Assembly: GCA_009193035.1 (NCBI GenBank)
Contig: SWDT01000050.1
Coordinates: 1-64,000, forward strand
DNA length: 64,000 nt
Source of the DNA: Halicephalobus mephisto
Lineage: Eukaryota; Nematoda; Chromadorea; Rhabditida; Panagrolaimidae
Reading direction: 5' to 3'
The position numbers and the translations under genes were made by a program. Position 1 is the stretch's first letter. Each line of letters opens with the position of its first letter. The notes below the pieces were generated by a model. It did no database searches and was not told the origin of the DNA. It saw only the letters and a program-made list of their open reading frames with translations. Below are positions 11,080 through 22,600 of the stretch, in pieces.

Positions 11080-12248
11080 TTTTTTTAGAATTTTTAATGT
11101 TGACTCCAGAAATCCAATAAAAATGATTGATGGCTCATTTAAAAAAGTTCATCGAATACTGTTTTACAGAAAATTGGCATTCAAATTTCACTGATTTTGC
11201 GCTCACGACAGCACATTAATATTTCATTTCCAAATACTGTAAGAACTTTCTGATAATTTCATGGACTGTCCGATCTGCACAAGAAGAGAATTTTCTTATT
11301 TGACTATTTCCATTCAGGCTCGGAATGGATTCTCCATTGACAACTAAATAAAATTTAACAGTAATTGACTTCATGACTTACTTCTTTTTCTTGAGCGTTT
11401 TTCCCACGCTTTGCAGAGTCCGCTTATAATTACAATATCATGCAAAAGTTCAAACACAAGACAGTAGAAAACTGACACTTATATCAACAACTGAATCGCA
11501 GGCATTGTGGATTCATGACTTACTATTTTGGTTTTTTACTGTGTTCTGGATTCATCAGCTGATTGAACGAATTTTTTTGGACAATCATGGAAATTCCGAA
11601 TTAAGCATTTGTTTCTTTTATATCGCAAAACCGTAGATATAATATGAAATTTTAAAAATTCTTAGTAACTGCTTGAAAACAGAATTTTTTATATCTACTT
11701 CTATTTTTACCTTCTAGCCATGTTTTATAATTTTATCATCTGAACTTCATCATACATTATCTTCTACTTTTACTTCTATCATACATCTTTATTCTCATCC
11801 TATATTCTTTATCCTTATTCTCTACTTCTTCTTCCTATCCTTATCTTCTGCTTTTCTATTTTCTACCATTTTTTTTCTTTTTATTCTTATTTTCTGTTTT
11901 TATCCCTATTCTCTCCTTATCCTCCATCTTCTTCCTTATCTTTATCTCTTATCCTTACCTCCATTCCTTCTCAATCTATAGTATTTTTAAGTAAAAACAA
12001 AAAACCAATATATTAAAAGTCTGGAATTTTTGAAATGAATAAAAACACTTAACTGAAGGAACTTGTTAAAGGAAACCCCGTGTTCAAGACACTTGTAGAC
12101 AATGGTTACAAATGAATATTGCATAAGAACTGTTTTATGGATTACATTTCGTCGCTGGGTAACCGGTAGTTTTTGTGTTCCAAGTAGATTACAATTTAGG
12201 TCTTACAAGACTTGACGACTTTCGATTTTCTTTATTTTTTTGTGGATA
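11080..12248. other. spacer with a long pyrimidine tract
   Basis: From about 11690 to 11980 the plus strand is dominated by C and T (CTTCTACTTTTACTTC, TTATTCTCTACTTCTTC and similar), a roughly 290-bp degenerate polypyrimidine tract. The rest is AT-rich with no gene recognised. Confidence 0.6.
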
Positions 12249-15057
12249 ATGACTAAAAAGAATCAAAATTCGATTCTGCTGAATGATGACGAAGGTGATG
12301 ATCAGCAAATTTATCAACCTTTTCAATCTAACCGCAGGTTGATTCCGGATTCCCGGGAAAGTCAAAGATTAGGATCTTCTCAATCTGTGCGATCACAGGA
12401 TTCGATGAGTAATAATTATCTTTCTCCTGACAGAGCTAGAAGTCCAGGTGGAAGAAGTGGTCGAAGATCGCCAAGTCCTGATGGAAGAAATGAGATCCCA
12501 CGGACTCCGAGTTCTTCAGGAAGTAGATCTACCAAATCCCCCGATCCTTATCAGAGATCTCCTAAATCTCGTGATCCTTATGGAGATTCTGATATGAGAT
12601 CTATCAAGTCCCCTGACCCTTATAGTAAGTCCGAAAAAAGATATGTCAAATCCCCCGATCCTCATGGACGTCGCAGATCCTCAGGCAACGAAAACATAAC
12701 CAACTGCAACGATCCCAATTGCGAACTTTGTGAATGTAATTTTTATTTTTTTTAATTTCTTTAAATTATATATTTTAGTGGTGAAGAACAAAAACAGACA
12801 AAATCATTTTTCGGTTTCCAGCGGAGAAGTCAAGGATCCGGATCGTTTTAATCCACTAGCCCATACGTTGAAGAAAAACGATCCAAATAGAATGTAAATA
12901 AGTTTTTTAATTCATAAATTTGAAAATTTTTCAGAGCATCATCAAATCTTGATCCTACAAGAATCAAACCTCATTTTGCAAAGAAACTTGCTCAGCTCGA
13001 TGCCACGATGAAAATCATCGCGACGAAGGTCGATAACAACATTTGGGAAGAAAAGTAAACATTTTTATTTTTTTAATTCTTAAGTTTCAAAAATCTTCCA
13101 TAACCTAATAGTTTTTAGAATTTTTGGAATTTATTGAGGATTTTTGGAATTATAGAATTTCATAAAAAATGTTAGAATTTTCTAGGATCTTCTATAATAT
13201 AGTAGGCATTTCTAAAAATTCCGAAAATATCAAGCGAATTTTTGGAATCTTATAGGATTTTTAAATTTTTTATAATCTTATAAATTTTTATAATTTTATA
13301 AAATTTTATGGAAGATGTTGAAAAATTTTAGAATCTTCTATTAGAGGTTTTTAAAACTTTCAATTTTCTCAGCAGATTTCTGGAATTCCATGGAAACTTT
13401 GGAACTATATAAAACTAAAAATTCTGGGAGCTTCTAAAAAATTCCGCCAATTCGTGTAAAAACAATTTCGGAGCATTTTTTTTGATTCTCAAAATTCTCG
13501 TCAAGATAATTTTGGAATTTTTTGATTCTCAAAATTCGCGTCAAGATAATTTCGAAATTTTTTATTTTTTCCATCCTCAAAATTCGCGTCAAGATAATTT
13601 TGGAATTTTTTAATTCTCAAAATTCGTTTTGAGATTATATTTGATTTTTATAAAAATATAACTCTAAAAATTAACAATTTTAGTTCAAAAAATTTTGGAA
13701 TTTCGTGTTGAGACAATTTTTGAAGAAAATTTAATTTCGATTTTTAATAATGTAATAATTACAGATACCTCGAGGCAGAAGAGCTCCAAAACATTCTTGT
13801 TCAACTTCGAAAAGTCCATAATAAATTGAAAGAATTACTTTATAAAAGACAACAAAATTTGGAACAAGACGATCTCAAGGGAGCTCATGGGGCCAAAGTT
13901 GAATACGAATCTGCTCTTCAAGAAGCCCTGGATATAGATGGGATTAAAAAAGTTCTCTCATCTCAAGAGGTAAAAATTCCAAAAAAATAAAAATAAAAAT
14001 TTTTTTTTAGTACAATGCACTTTTGAGTCTTCGAAATATTTAAAATTTTTTAAAATAAATAAATATTGAATTTTCTTTTTTGAATTTTTTAGGTTCATGC
14101 ATGAATGCCCTTTTTCGTCTTCATCGATTTGCTTTTCTGGCAAAAACGGATTCCGTAAAAGCTTTATCTTCTATATTATCCCATGAGATTCATTTTCCGC
14201 TTTTGTTTTCATTTTTGTCGAATAAGATTTGTCGCGTTTTTGCAGATATCGGATTTTTGAAGTTGCAACAGTTTTAAAAATCCCGAAATCCACCAGATGA
14301 CAGGTAATCCTATAGTTTTGGTGAGTTTTTATAATTTTAAAAATTAAAACTTTCAAATTTACAATTTTCAAAAATTAAAACTTTCAAAAATTAAAATTTT
14401 CAAAATTACACTTTTCGAAAATTTTTTTATAAAATATTTGAATTTTTGGAATCTTCTAAAATTTAATAATTTTCAGAAATTTTTTGAAATCTTCTAAAAT
14501 TTAAGAATTTAATAAAATTCAGAATTCTAAAATTTGATGTCTTCTGGAGCTTCAAAAAAACTTTGAAATTTTCAGAATCTTTCTAAAATTTTAAACAATT
14601 TTTAAATTTTCTGGAATTCCATGAGAATTTTCAGAATCTTTTTGAAAATTCAACTTTTCAAAAATTTCATATTTCTCAAAGTTTTCAGATTTTTACGAAA
14701 TTGTTTAAAATGGAAAATTCTGAAATTTTTTGAACTTCTAAAATCTCAGAATCTTGTCGAAATTTTTACAGAATTTCAGAATTCAATTCAGATTCAACAT
14801 TTAAAGTCAAAAATTCTAAAAATATTTTTAAAAATTTAATTTTTTAAAATTTCGATTAAATTTAATTTTTTTAAATTTCGATTATTTTATTTTATTATTT
14901 AAAATTAAAATTCCAGGAAGGTAGAACAGAATCCTACAGAGCAGCCACAATGTTGAGTATCGATCCGAAACCCGAATCCACGACCACTACTGAAGAAAAA
15001 CCAAAAAAAGGATGTTGTTGTTTTTGCAGAAATAAAAAACCAAAAACTGTCAAATAA
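12249..15057 (+). CDS. Ser/Pro-repeat, coiled protein with a CCCFC tail, unrecognised
   Basis: Five exons (12249-12735, 12779-12893, 12935-13054, 13765-13969, 14917-15057) join in phase to about 355 aa. The N-terminal 150 residues are hydrophilic and rich in S, R, P and D, with the repeated unit KSPDPY or RSPKSRDPY at least five times, which look like proline-directed kinase sites. A small CNDPNCELCE cysteine group follows. The middle (KYLEAEELQNILVQLRKVHNKL onward) is helical and probably coiled-coil. The extreme C-terminus KKGCCCFCRNKKPK has clustered cysteines next to lysines, as in palmitoylated membrane anchors. I do not recognise the family. Intron 4 (13970-14916) is long and repeat-rich; an alternative exon near 14245-14302 cannot be excluded but reads into a stop. 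Function unknown; membrane attachment is inference. Confidence 0.75.
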
Positions 15058-15208
15058 ATTTTTATTATCAGTATTTTATTGCTAAATAAAAAATTAATTT
15101 TTCATAAAATTATTCGATTGCTTACCACTATGGGGACCGGTGAAGACGGATATGCTAAGCGCAGATTCAGAATCGACCCTGAAGCAGTAACTGAATTTTG
15201 GGATAATG

Positions 15209-17998
15209 TCAAATTTTCTTTTTTAATTTCTTCAATCTTTTCTTCATTTTTTTCAACTTAGATCCTTGGGATTTAGATTCCTTAGAGGCACTTTTGGAGA
15301 CAATTAAAGAGTTCGGATCGACTCCAGATTCTATCATTCCATTTTTAAGACTCATGATGTCAACAAGAACTTCCAGAAGTTCGGCTTCTCTGTTGATCTC
15401 CTCTTGACTCCTTTCTTTCCCTTCTTCACAGCCTTCAAGAACACATCTCAGCTGGTATTCCGTATCGGCATGGATATCGTTCAGATAACTCTCGAGCCAA
15501 CTAAATTAAAATCAATATTATTACAAAAATTAAAAATTATTTTTTTACAGAATTTAAGAATTTTCAAAAATTAAATTTAAAAAATTACTTTAAATTTTTT
15601 AAGATCTTTAGAATTAAAAAGAAAGAAGAAAAGACTTGATTCCGGTACAAATTACCAGAATTATCCTTTTTCTGTTTTCATTTAACTAAATCGCTCCGTG
15701 AAAATCCAAAAATTGCAACAAATCATACTATTATAAGAATTGAAAATTAGAAATTTTACGAAATTGTTTTCAGGATTTTTTAAATCTAGAATGTAAATAA
15801 AGAAATTTAAAAACTAGATTTTAGAAATTCCCGAATTTTTTTTGTATAAAAATTTATTTTTTAAAATAAGTAATAAAAGTTTTTATAGAATTGTTTTAAC
15901 ATGAGTTTTTAGAAATTTTTAAGAACTTGAAAAACTCTCCCGAAAAAAACAGGAAGAAAGAACAATGCAATTAAATCCCATTGTTTTCAGAGTTGGATTA
16001 CCAGATTCATCGTTTTTTACTCTTGTTCTTTCTGCTCAAAAATTCAAAGTCATACAATTGTAAAAATTTTAGAAAAAAAAATCAATTGCATTAGCCAAAT
16101 TTATCATCTTTTCCATTACCACATATCTCGCTCTTTTTAAGCGGGAATTCAAAAATCTCAAAAAAATCATCATTATAAAAATAATAGGTTTTTTTTAAAC
16201 AAGAACTTTAGAATTATTAAAAAATGAATTAATTATAGAACAATTGCGAGATTTATCATTTTTCTCATTACTGCATATATTGCTCTTTTTAAGCAGGAAT
16301 TTAAAAATTTGAAAAAAATGAATTTATTAAAGAACAATTGCGAGATTTATGATTTTTCTCATTACTGCATATATAGCTCTTTTTAAGCGGGAATTCAAAA
16401 ATCTCAAAAAATATCTATCACTTTTTTTAAAAAAACTCACATATGAATCAATATGGCTTCTCTTCTGATTGTTGAACATTTTTGTTCTACGATATTGATC
16501 CATTCTTCTACTTTTTTGTTTTTCTTCCATTCTAATCCATCTGCAAATTTCTATATTAATAATTAAGAAATAATAAAATTAAACCTTTTTCAAAAGCGAA
16601 TAGGATTTCTTTCTCGAGTCCTTTTCCTTGGCTTTCTAATTTTTCATGATTTTGTTGGAGAAGTTTTAATTCTTCTAGAACTTGATCCAATGTTTCGTAA
16701 GATTTATTTTCTGTAAATTCAATTTTCCTCTTGATCGGAATCGGGGGCGGAGGAGCTCTGTAGGTCTTCTTGGCCCTAGGCAACGTTGTGATTTTGCTTG
16801 CAGGACCGTCATTTTGAGGAGGTTGCAACAATGAGGTCCTGGGGGGTTTAGGGGGAGCAGAACCCCCATTCGATGGAGTTGGAGAAGGTTTAGATTCCGG
16901 AATTTCCTCTTCTTCAGCAAAAGGATTCAGATTATCATCATAATCACTTTCAGTACTTTCTGAATCATCATCGTCATCACTACCAAAAGGATTCAGAGAT
17001 CCTGGATAATCTTTGACTTCGGATTTTTCTGAAGTAGCAGGACTTAGGATTCTCACCGGCGGAATTGGTTTTTCTTTAACTTCTTGTTGTTCCTGTAATT
17101 GCTTCTGGATAATCTCCGTCGCTCTTGATGAAGAAGGTGGTGGGGGTCTGGGAGGGGGTACTTTGGGTTTCACAGGGGTACTAGAACTTGCTAATGCTTT
17201 TTTAAAACTTTCATCCTCATCAGCAAATGGATTCAATTCTTCTATTTTTCGAGTGATTGATGTAGGACCGTTACCGATGGTGCTTGATGATCTGCCGAGG
17301 ATTCTGTTGTTCAAATGCTCTACACACTCGTATTTCCCAGGTTCGACTACTCTGTAGGATCCTCGATAAAGTTGTTTGTTGCACTGAAGACAGAGAAAAC
17401 AGCGACGATGCCAGACTTTCCTGTCGATGATGATTCTTTCGATCAAGAAGGCATATAGGCCACAAGCAACGCAATTAGGAAGTTTGTCTCCAGAAGTATT
17501 GGCTTCGTATATCAATTTCGGAGGATTTGCTTCTCGAATTATTTCTGAAACGAAATTTAAAAATGATTAAAGTTTCATATATGAAACAAACTTGTATCTG
17601 CGTCGCTTAAGGTTTGTTTCATGCTCAAAACATAAGTCAGCAAAGCCAGATGGATATTGTTAAATTTCGAAGACAAATCTTCTTCGACAACGAGCTGCGG
17701 GATTCCGATCGTGTCTTCAGCGATTTGAAGCAACTTTAATTTCAAAAAAAAAATTAAAACAAAATTTTAAAAAACCTACGGCATTGAAGGAAACTTTGTA
17801 AGTAACATCACCGACTTCTTCGACACATTTACTGAAATTTTACATATGAAATTATTTCAAAATTACAATAAACCTGTTTGTCAATGAATCGGACAAAAGT
17901 TTCGACAGAACTTCACAAAGATTCTTCCAATCCTTGTTGACCCAAGGAACATTCAGCCCGATCTCCTGGGCCCAATGACCGATCTCCTTGATCCGCAT
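15209..17998 (-). CDS. MICAL-like protein: CH-like, LIM, NPF motifs, bMERB domain
   Basis: Six exons (17874-17998, 17780-17831, 17592-17733, 16585-17544, 16441-16540, 15209-15503) join in phase to about 557 aa. Residues 1-106 match the second half of a calponin-homology domain (LLQIAEDTIGIPQLVVEEDL), but the first half is poorly conserved. A LIM domain follows with all zinc ligands (CVACG, WHRRCFLCLQC, CVEH). The middle is proline-rich with three NPF motifs (LNPFADED, LNPFGSDD, LNPFAEEE), the type bound by EHD proteins such as RME-1. The C-terminus has a bMERB/DUF3585 domain (LEELKLLQQNHEKLESQG, VEEWINIVEQK, REAELLEVLVDI), which binds Rab8/10-family GTPases, and ends in a polybasic KKMKKRLKKLKKK tail. 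It likely acts in endocytic recycling. The start at 17998 follows a TATAG acceptor; a further 5' exon is possible. Confidence 0.85.
15504..16440. repeat. repeat-filled intron of the MICAL-like gene
   Basis: The last intron carries diverged copies of one unit, centred near 16085-16170, 16240-16310 and 16336-16405. Each reads roughly AATTGC.AGATTTATCATTTT, then ATATCGCTCTTTTTAAG and CGGGAATTCAAAAAT. Related, older-looking pieces occur at 15650-15720 and 15960-16060. The same family recurs at 58860-58980, 59097-59262 and 59430-59597. Confidence 0.65.
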
Positions 17999-18360
17999 CA
18001 ATAAGTCCTATACCAAGTATCCTAAAAACCGAATTTAAAGTTAACAAATAAATAATAACAAACACAATTGTTAAATTCCTATAAATCCATATAAAAATTA
18101 TTTTTTTAATTCGAAAATATGTAAAATTATTTTTAATTTTTTTAAAAGTTGTTGGATTTTGTGAATCGAAAATCAGATTTCCGTCAGTAGATAAAATCAA
18201 AAAATTATTTCATTTTTTGAATTGGCGGAACAAAAAAGTTATATCAGATCTTGTGAATCAAGAAAATAAAAATATCAAATTTTTGTGAATTTACAAAAAA
18301 GTCGCATTTTTGTAATTAGATAAAAAATTATATAAAATTTTTGTAATCAAACAAAATAAA

Positions 18361-18850
18361 TAGCTATATCGATTTAATAAAAAAAATATATCAAATTTGA
18401 ATATTTAAAAAATTATTTAAGTTTAAGAAAATTTAAAAAGTAAATTTTCAAAATTGAATAAAATTTTTATAAAAATATATCAAATTTTTTAGTATTTAGA
18501 AAATAAATAGCTATATCGATTTAATGAAGGAAAAAAATATATCAATTCGACGAAATAAAAAAAATTATTTAAGTTTAAGAAAATTTGAAAAATTAATTTT
18601 CAAAATTTACAAAAATACACATAAAATTTTTTTGAATTTAGGAAATAAATAGCTATATCGATTTAATGAAGGAAAAAAATATATCAATTCGACGAAATAA
18701 AAAAAATTATTTAAGTTTAAGAAAATTTGAAAAATTAATTTTCAAAATTTACAAAAATACACATAAAATTTTTTGAATTTAGGAAATAAATAGCTATATC
18801 GATTTAATGAAGGAAAAAAATATATCAATTCGACGAAATAAAAAATTATA
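18361..18850. repeat. tandem repeat of about 141 bp, 3.5 copies
   Basis: The word TAGCTATATCGATTTAAT starts at 18361, 18508, 18650 and 18791, giving spacings of 147, 142 and 141 bp. The last two units are nearly identical, including ATATCAATTCGACGAAATAA, which points to recent duplication. It lies between the divergent MICAL-like and dex-1-like genes. Confidence 0.85.
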
Positions 18851-18958
18851 TTAAAATTTTATGACTCGACGAAATCAGAACAGGAGACGAACACGCAGTA
18901 CAGCAATCGGGTCTGCAAGCAGTGTGCAGAAAAGACGGTTTTTTGTGTCATCCCGATC

Positions 18959-19031
18959 GAATTGATCTCCACTCTCAAATCCTCCATAGAATTGATCTCC
19001 ATTCTCAACTCTTCCATAGAATTGATTGACC
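18959..19031. repeat. 30-bp minisatellite
   Basis: GAATTGATCTCCACTCTCAA is repeated with a 30-bp period about 2.4 times, each unit ending TCCATA. The minus-strand frame through it reads a repeated MEELRMEINS, but the surrounding frame has no gene structure. Confidence 0.7.
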
Positions 19032-19089
19032 TAGTGAATATGTTTATTTTTCGAAATTTGTGATCTAAATCCAAAAGAAACAAGTGCAA

Positions 19090-19644
19090 TAAAATTATTT
19101 TTAATTTTTTATAAAAAATATTTTTAGGGTAATTAGCTCATTTTATGTTTCGAAATATGCCACATTAAATAATGGAAGGAAACAGAAGTTTTTCTGCAGA
19201 TTTGACCGCAATTTGGATGTTTTTACTTCAAGGTTAACGGGTCGCCCTGGGGAACCGACCTTGTGCGGATCATCAATTCCGTCCTGGTGGTAATTTGATG
19301 AATCTCCCCGCGATCGAGATGAATGACAAAAGAACCAAGGTGTTATCTGGTGTAAAGTCCTTCAAGACAAATCCAATTATAAAATCCAAAAATCTGAACA
19401 TTCATTAAAAAAATTTAAAAAATAGATCTGAATCCATGTGTTTATGAAGTAATTTGTCTTTTTTTGGATATGGGATGTATATTCTGAAGTTTACTAAAAG
19501 TAGGCGTGACTTGACGGGCTCCTGGAAAGAGATGGAGCGATTCGGCGTGCACCGTCGCGAGAGGGCTGAAAGATTTCTGATTGACCACAGGCATTTCTTC
19601 TAGGCCACATTCTGCTCCATTTTCTCAATTTTAATGATATAAAA
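19090..19644. other. upstream region of the dex-1-like gene
   Basis: Contains two GC-richer blocks (about 19230-19330 and 19500-19610) in otherwise AT-rich DNA. This divergent intergenic region probably holds promoters for the dex-1-like and MICAL-like genes; no specific element was identified. Confidence 0.4.
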
Positions 19645-22600
19645 ATGAAATTATCTTTAATAAATTTATTATTTATTCAAGTATTTTGGATAATTATTAA
19701 GTGTTCAGGTTTGTGAAATTTTTCTTTTTTGACATGGATTTTCGAAAAAAAAAAGAAAATCGGTGTGCTTAATTCGATGTTAACCCAGCCATTATTCATC
19801 CTTGATTGAGTTTTTTCTGATTTTATCTTTCATTTTAGAAAATGCCAGTCAAAGAAGATTAAGACAAGTCGGCAACGGCGGTCCTCAGATTGATCTCAAT
19901 ATTACTGTGCCATACATCTTCAGCGCTAGGCTTTATCCCTACGGACCTTCGAAAGACAAACTTGTCCAAGTCGATCCTACTGCTTATAGTTTAAAAACTC
20001 CTTTAAAACTTTTGGGAAACGTCTACAATTCGATCTATGTTCACAAAGACGGAATGGTGTCGTTTTCAAACAACAACGAAAATGAACCGATTCCAATTAT
20101 CGCTGTTTTTTGGATGAAGACAAAATCCGGAAAAGTCTACTTCAGAGAAACAACGGATCCATCTATTCTGAATGTTGCTCAGAATGAGATCCACATTCAA
20201 TACAGATACGGAGCGGAATTCAAACCTTCTTCTGTAGCTGTCATCACTTGGGAAACAAACGACGAAAGCACAATCGACAGTAATCTGTTCCAATTGGCCT
20301 TGATTCTGGGTGATAATGGATGTTTTGCTCATATGGTTTACAGCAAGCTGATTCGGAACAACGATGCGGTCGTAAGTCGTTCATTTATTTCCGATCTGTT
20401 TCAAATACCCACAGGCGATAACTTACAAAACGGACAATGCAAATTTTCGAAATCAAGGTCGTGTGACTTGCGCGATCTGGAAAATCCATGATCAAATTTT
20501 TCTTCCGAATCTATCTCGTTATGTTCCATTTTGATATGCATTTTCGAATACAACCAAAGCAACCCGTCTTTGATGAAAAATTCTGGTCTTGTGGTTCATC
20601 CAATATCCATCGGTTTTTAATGTGTGACCATCAATAGGGAGAGTGTACCCCACATGACCCCGATACAGGGTTTCCAAACCTATACTAGCCAAACATTGAT
20701 TACGAAATCTTTTAAGACCACAATTGTCACGCAAAATCGAAATTGTCTCATAGCCTATTTTCGTTCTTAAAGGATTTTGGAAATTCGTTTTGGATCAATT
20801 CTACAATATTGATTTTATAAAAATTGAGATTCCTTAGAAGCTTCCGAAAGCTCTTAAAATTCAATAAAATTTTTAATTTAACCTAAATTAAGAATTTTGG
20901 AAATTTGCAGAAAATTCGATTTCTGATGACTTTACAGTGATGTTGATTTTTAATAATATTGGGATTTATAGAAATTTCTAAAATCGTTTAGAGAATTAAA
21001 AGTTTAAAAAATCAGTTAAAATTTAAAATTCCGAAAATTCGTGTCGAGATGATGTTAAGATTAAAAATAAGAAGAATATTACAAATCTTTACTTGACAAA
21101 TAAGGCACAGACAAATAACGTACATGACAGTCCCAACAGACAACCTCAAGTCTCTTGTCCTACAGTATTCTAGAGTCCTTGATATTCAGGCTATCTCTCC
21201 AGGTCCTCTCTATTATAGTTACTGTCCCGACAGATGATTTCGTAATAACGTTGATTTTTTAAAATATTAAAATTCCACAGAATTTTTTTCAAACTTTTTA
21301 AATTAAAAAATCCTTAAAATCGAAAATTTTGGAAATTCCATTTGATGTAATTTTTTAGAATTATTCGATTTTTATTTTTTAAATAACTTGATTTTAGGCT
21401 GGATTTACGAGTGATGATGAGACATCGACGTATTTTGCACTCCCAGGATCAGGAACCTCGGAGGCGATACAATTAGTCGAAAAATCGAACATTGGAATCC
21501 CCGGCGAATGGCTTTTCAGAATTGATGCTGAGCAGATATATCTCTGTGGAGCCGGATTCCAGGGATTAGAATGTGTTGATTCTTGTCTTCCTACTCAATG
21601 GTACTTAGATTGCTCCAGGCAATGTCATTGTGCCGATGGGAATGCTTGCAACACGGAAACCGGGGAATGTCCGGATTCTAAATGTAATCCAGGATGGCGA
21701 GGAGCTCCGGTCTGTGATGAAGACATTGATGAATGTAGCGAAAACGAAAATATCTGTCCAAATGAACAACCAGATTGTGTAAATACTCCTGGAGCCTATT
21801 TGTGTCTCTGTTTCGAGTACGATAACGTCACGAATTCTTGTCTTGGCTCCAGATCTGGCGTCACGGCGGCGACCATCGCGGTCCCAGTCATGCCTCTACA
21901 TCCTCAACTACCTCAGATTCACACTGTTAAACCAACTACTCGTCGACAAAGAGTATTCACTACTCCACCAACAACCACTACAACTCCTACAACGACTACT
22001 GTATTTCCTCGAACTACATTGCCTTTCAAGAAAAAACTTGAGAAAATTAATAAAATCCTGGGAAATAACGTTTGCCTTGGATGTGATCCTCATGCCAGAT
22101 GTCTTGATGGAAGATGCCAATGCAACCTCGGCTGGAAGGGAAATGGAGAGGTTTGTTCTTTATTTCATTGACTAGAATCTCGAAGTCTTCCAGAGTATAC
22201 TAAATGTTTTAAAAATATCGAGAATTTTATAGGAATTTTTGAAATTTCCAGAATCTCGTAGAAAATCTTAAAATCTCCCAAAATACAGTAAAAAGTTATT
22301 AAACTTTCCAGAGACTTGTAAAAAATTCCGGAAACATCTAAAATCGAGATTCTAAAATTCCCTTAGAAATTTTGAAAATCAATATCTAAACAGTTTTGTA
22401 CAAATTTAAATTTCTAATTTTTGTTAATTTAATTTTCATTGACATTCATTCCAGCAATGTGAGGATGTTGATGAATGTTCTAATCCCCATACTTGTGGAG
22501 ACAACGCCGTCTGCGAGAACACGATCGGTTCTTACCATTGTGTCTGCAACGTTGGCTTCGTCGCCACTCCTTCGGGATGCAGAGACCTCGACGAATGTGC

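Noticed and set aside
14080..14371. Possible extra exon in intron 4 of the Ser/Pro-repeat gene
   Set aside because: The acceptor at 14244 leads to a stop in every usable phase, and direct joining of exons 4 and 5 keeps the frame.
18859..19089. Minus-strand frame with a repeated MEELRMEINS peptide
   Set aside because: The repetition comes from a 30-bp minisatellite; no splice structure or homology supports a gene.
21843..22175. Overlapping frames on both strands in the dex-1-like EGF region
   Set aside because: They are shadows of cysteine- and threonine-rich codon repeats; the sense frame has EGF consensus and correct splice phases.
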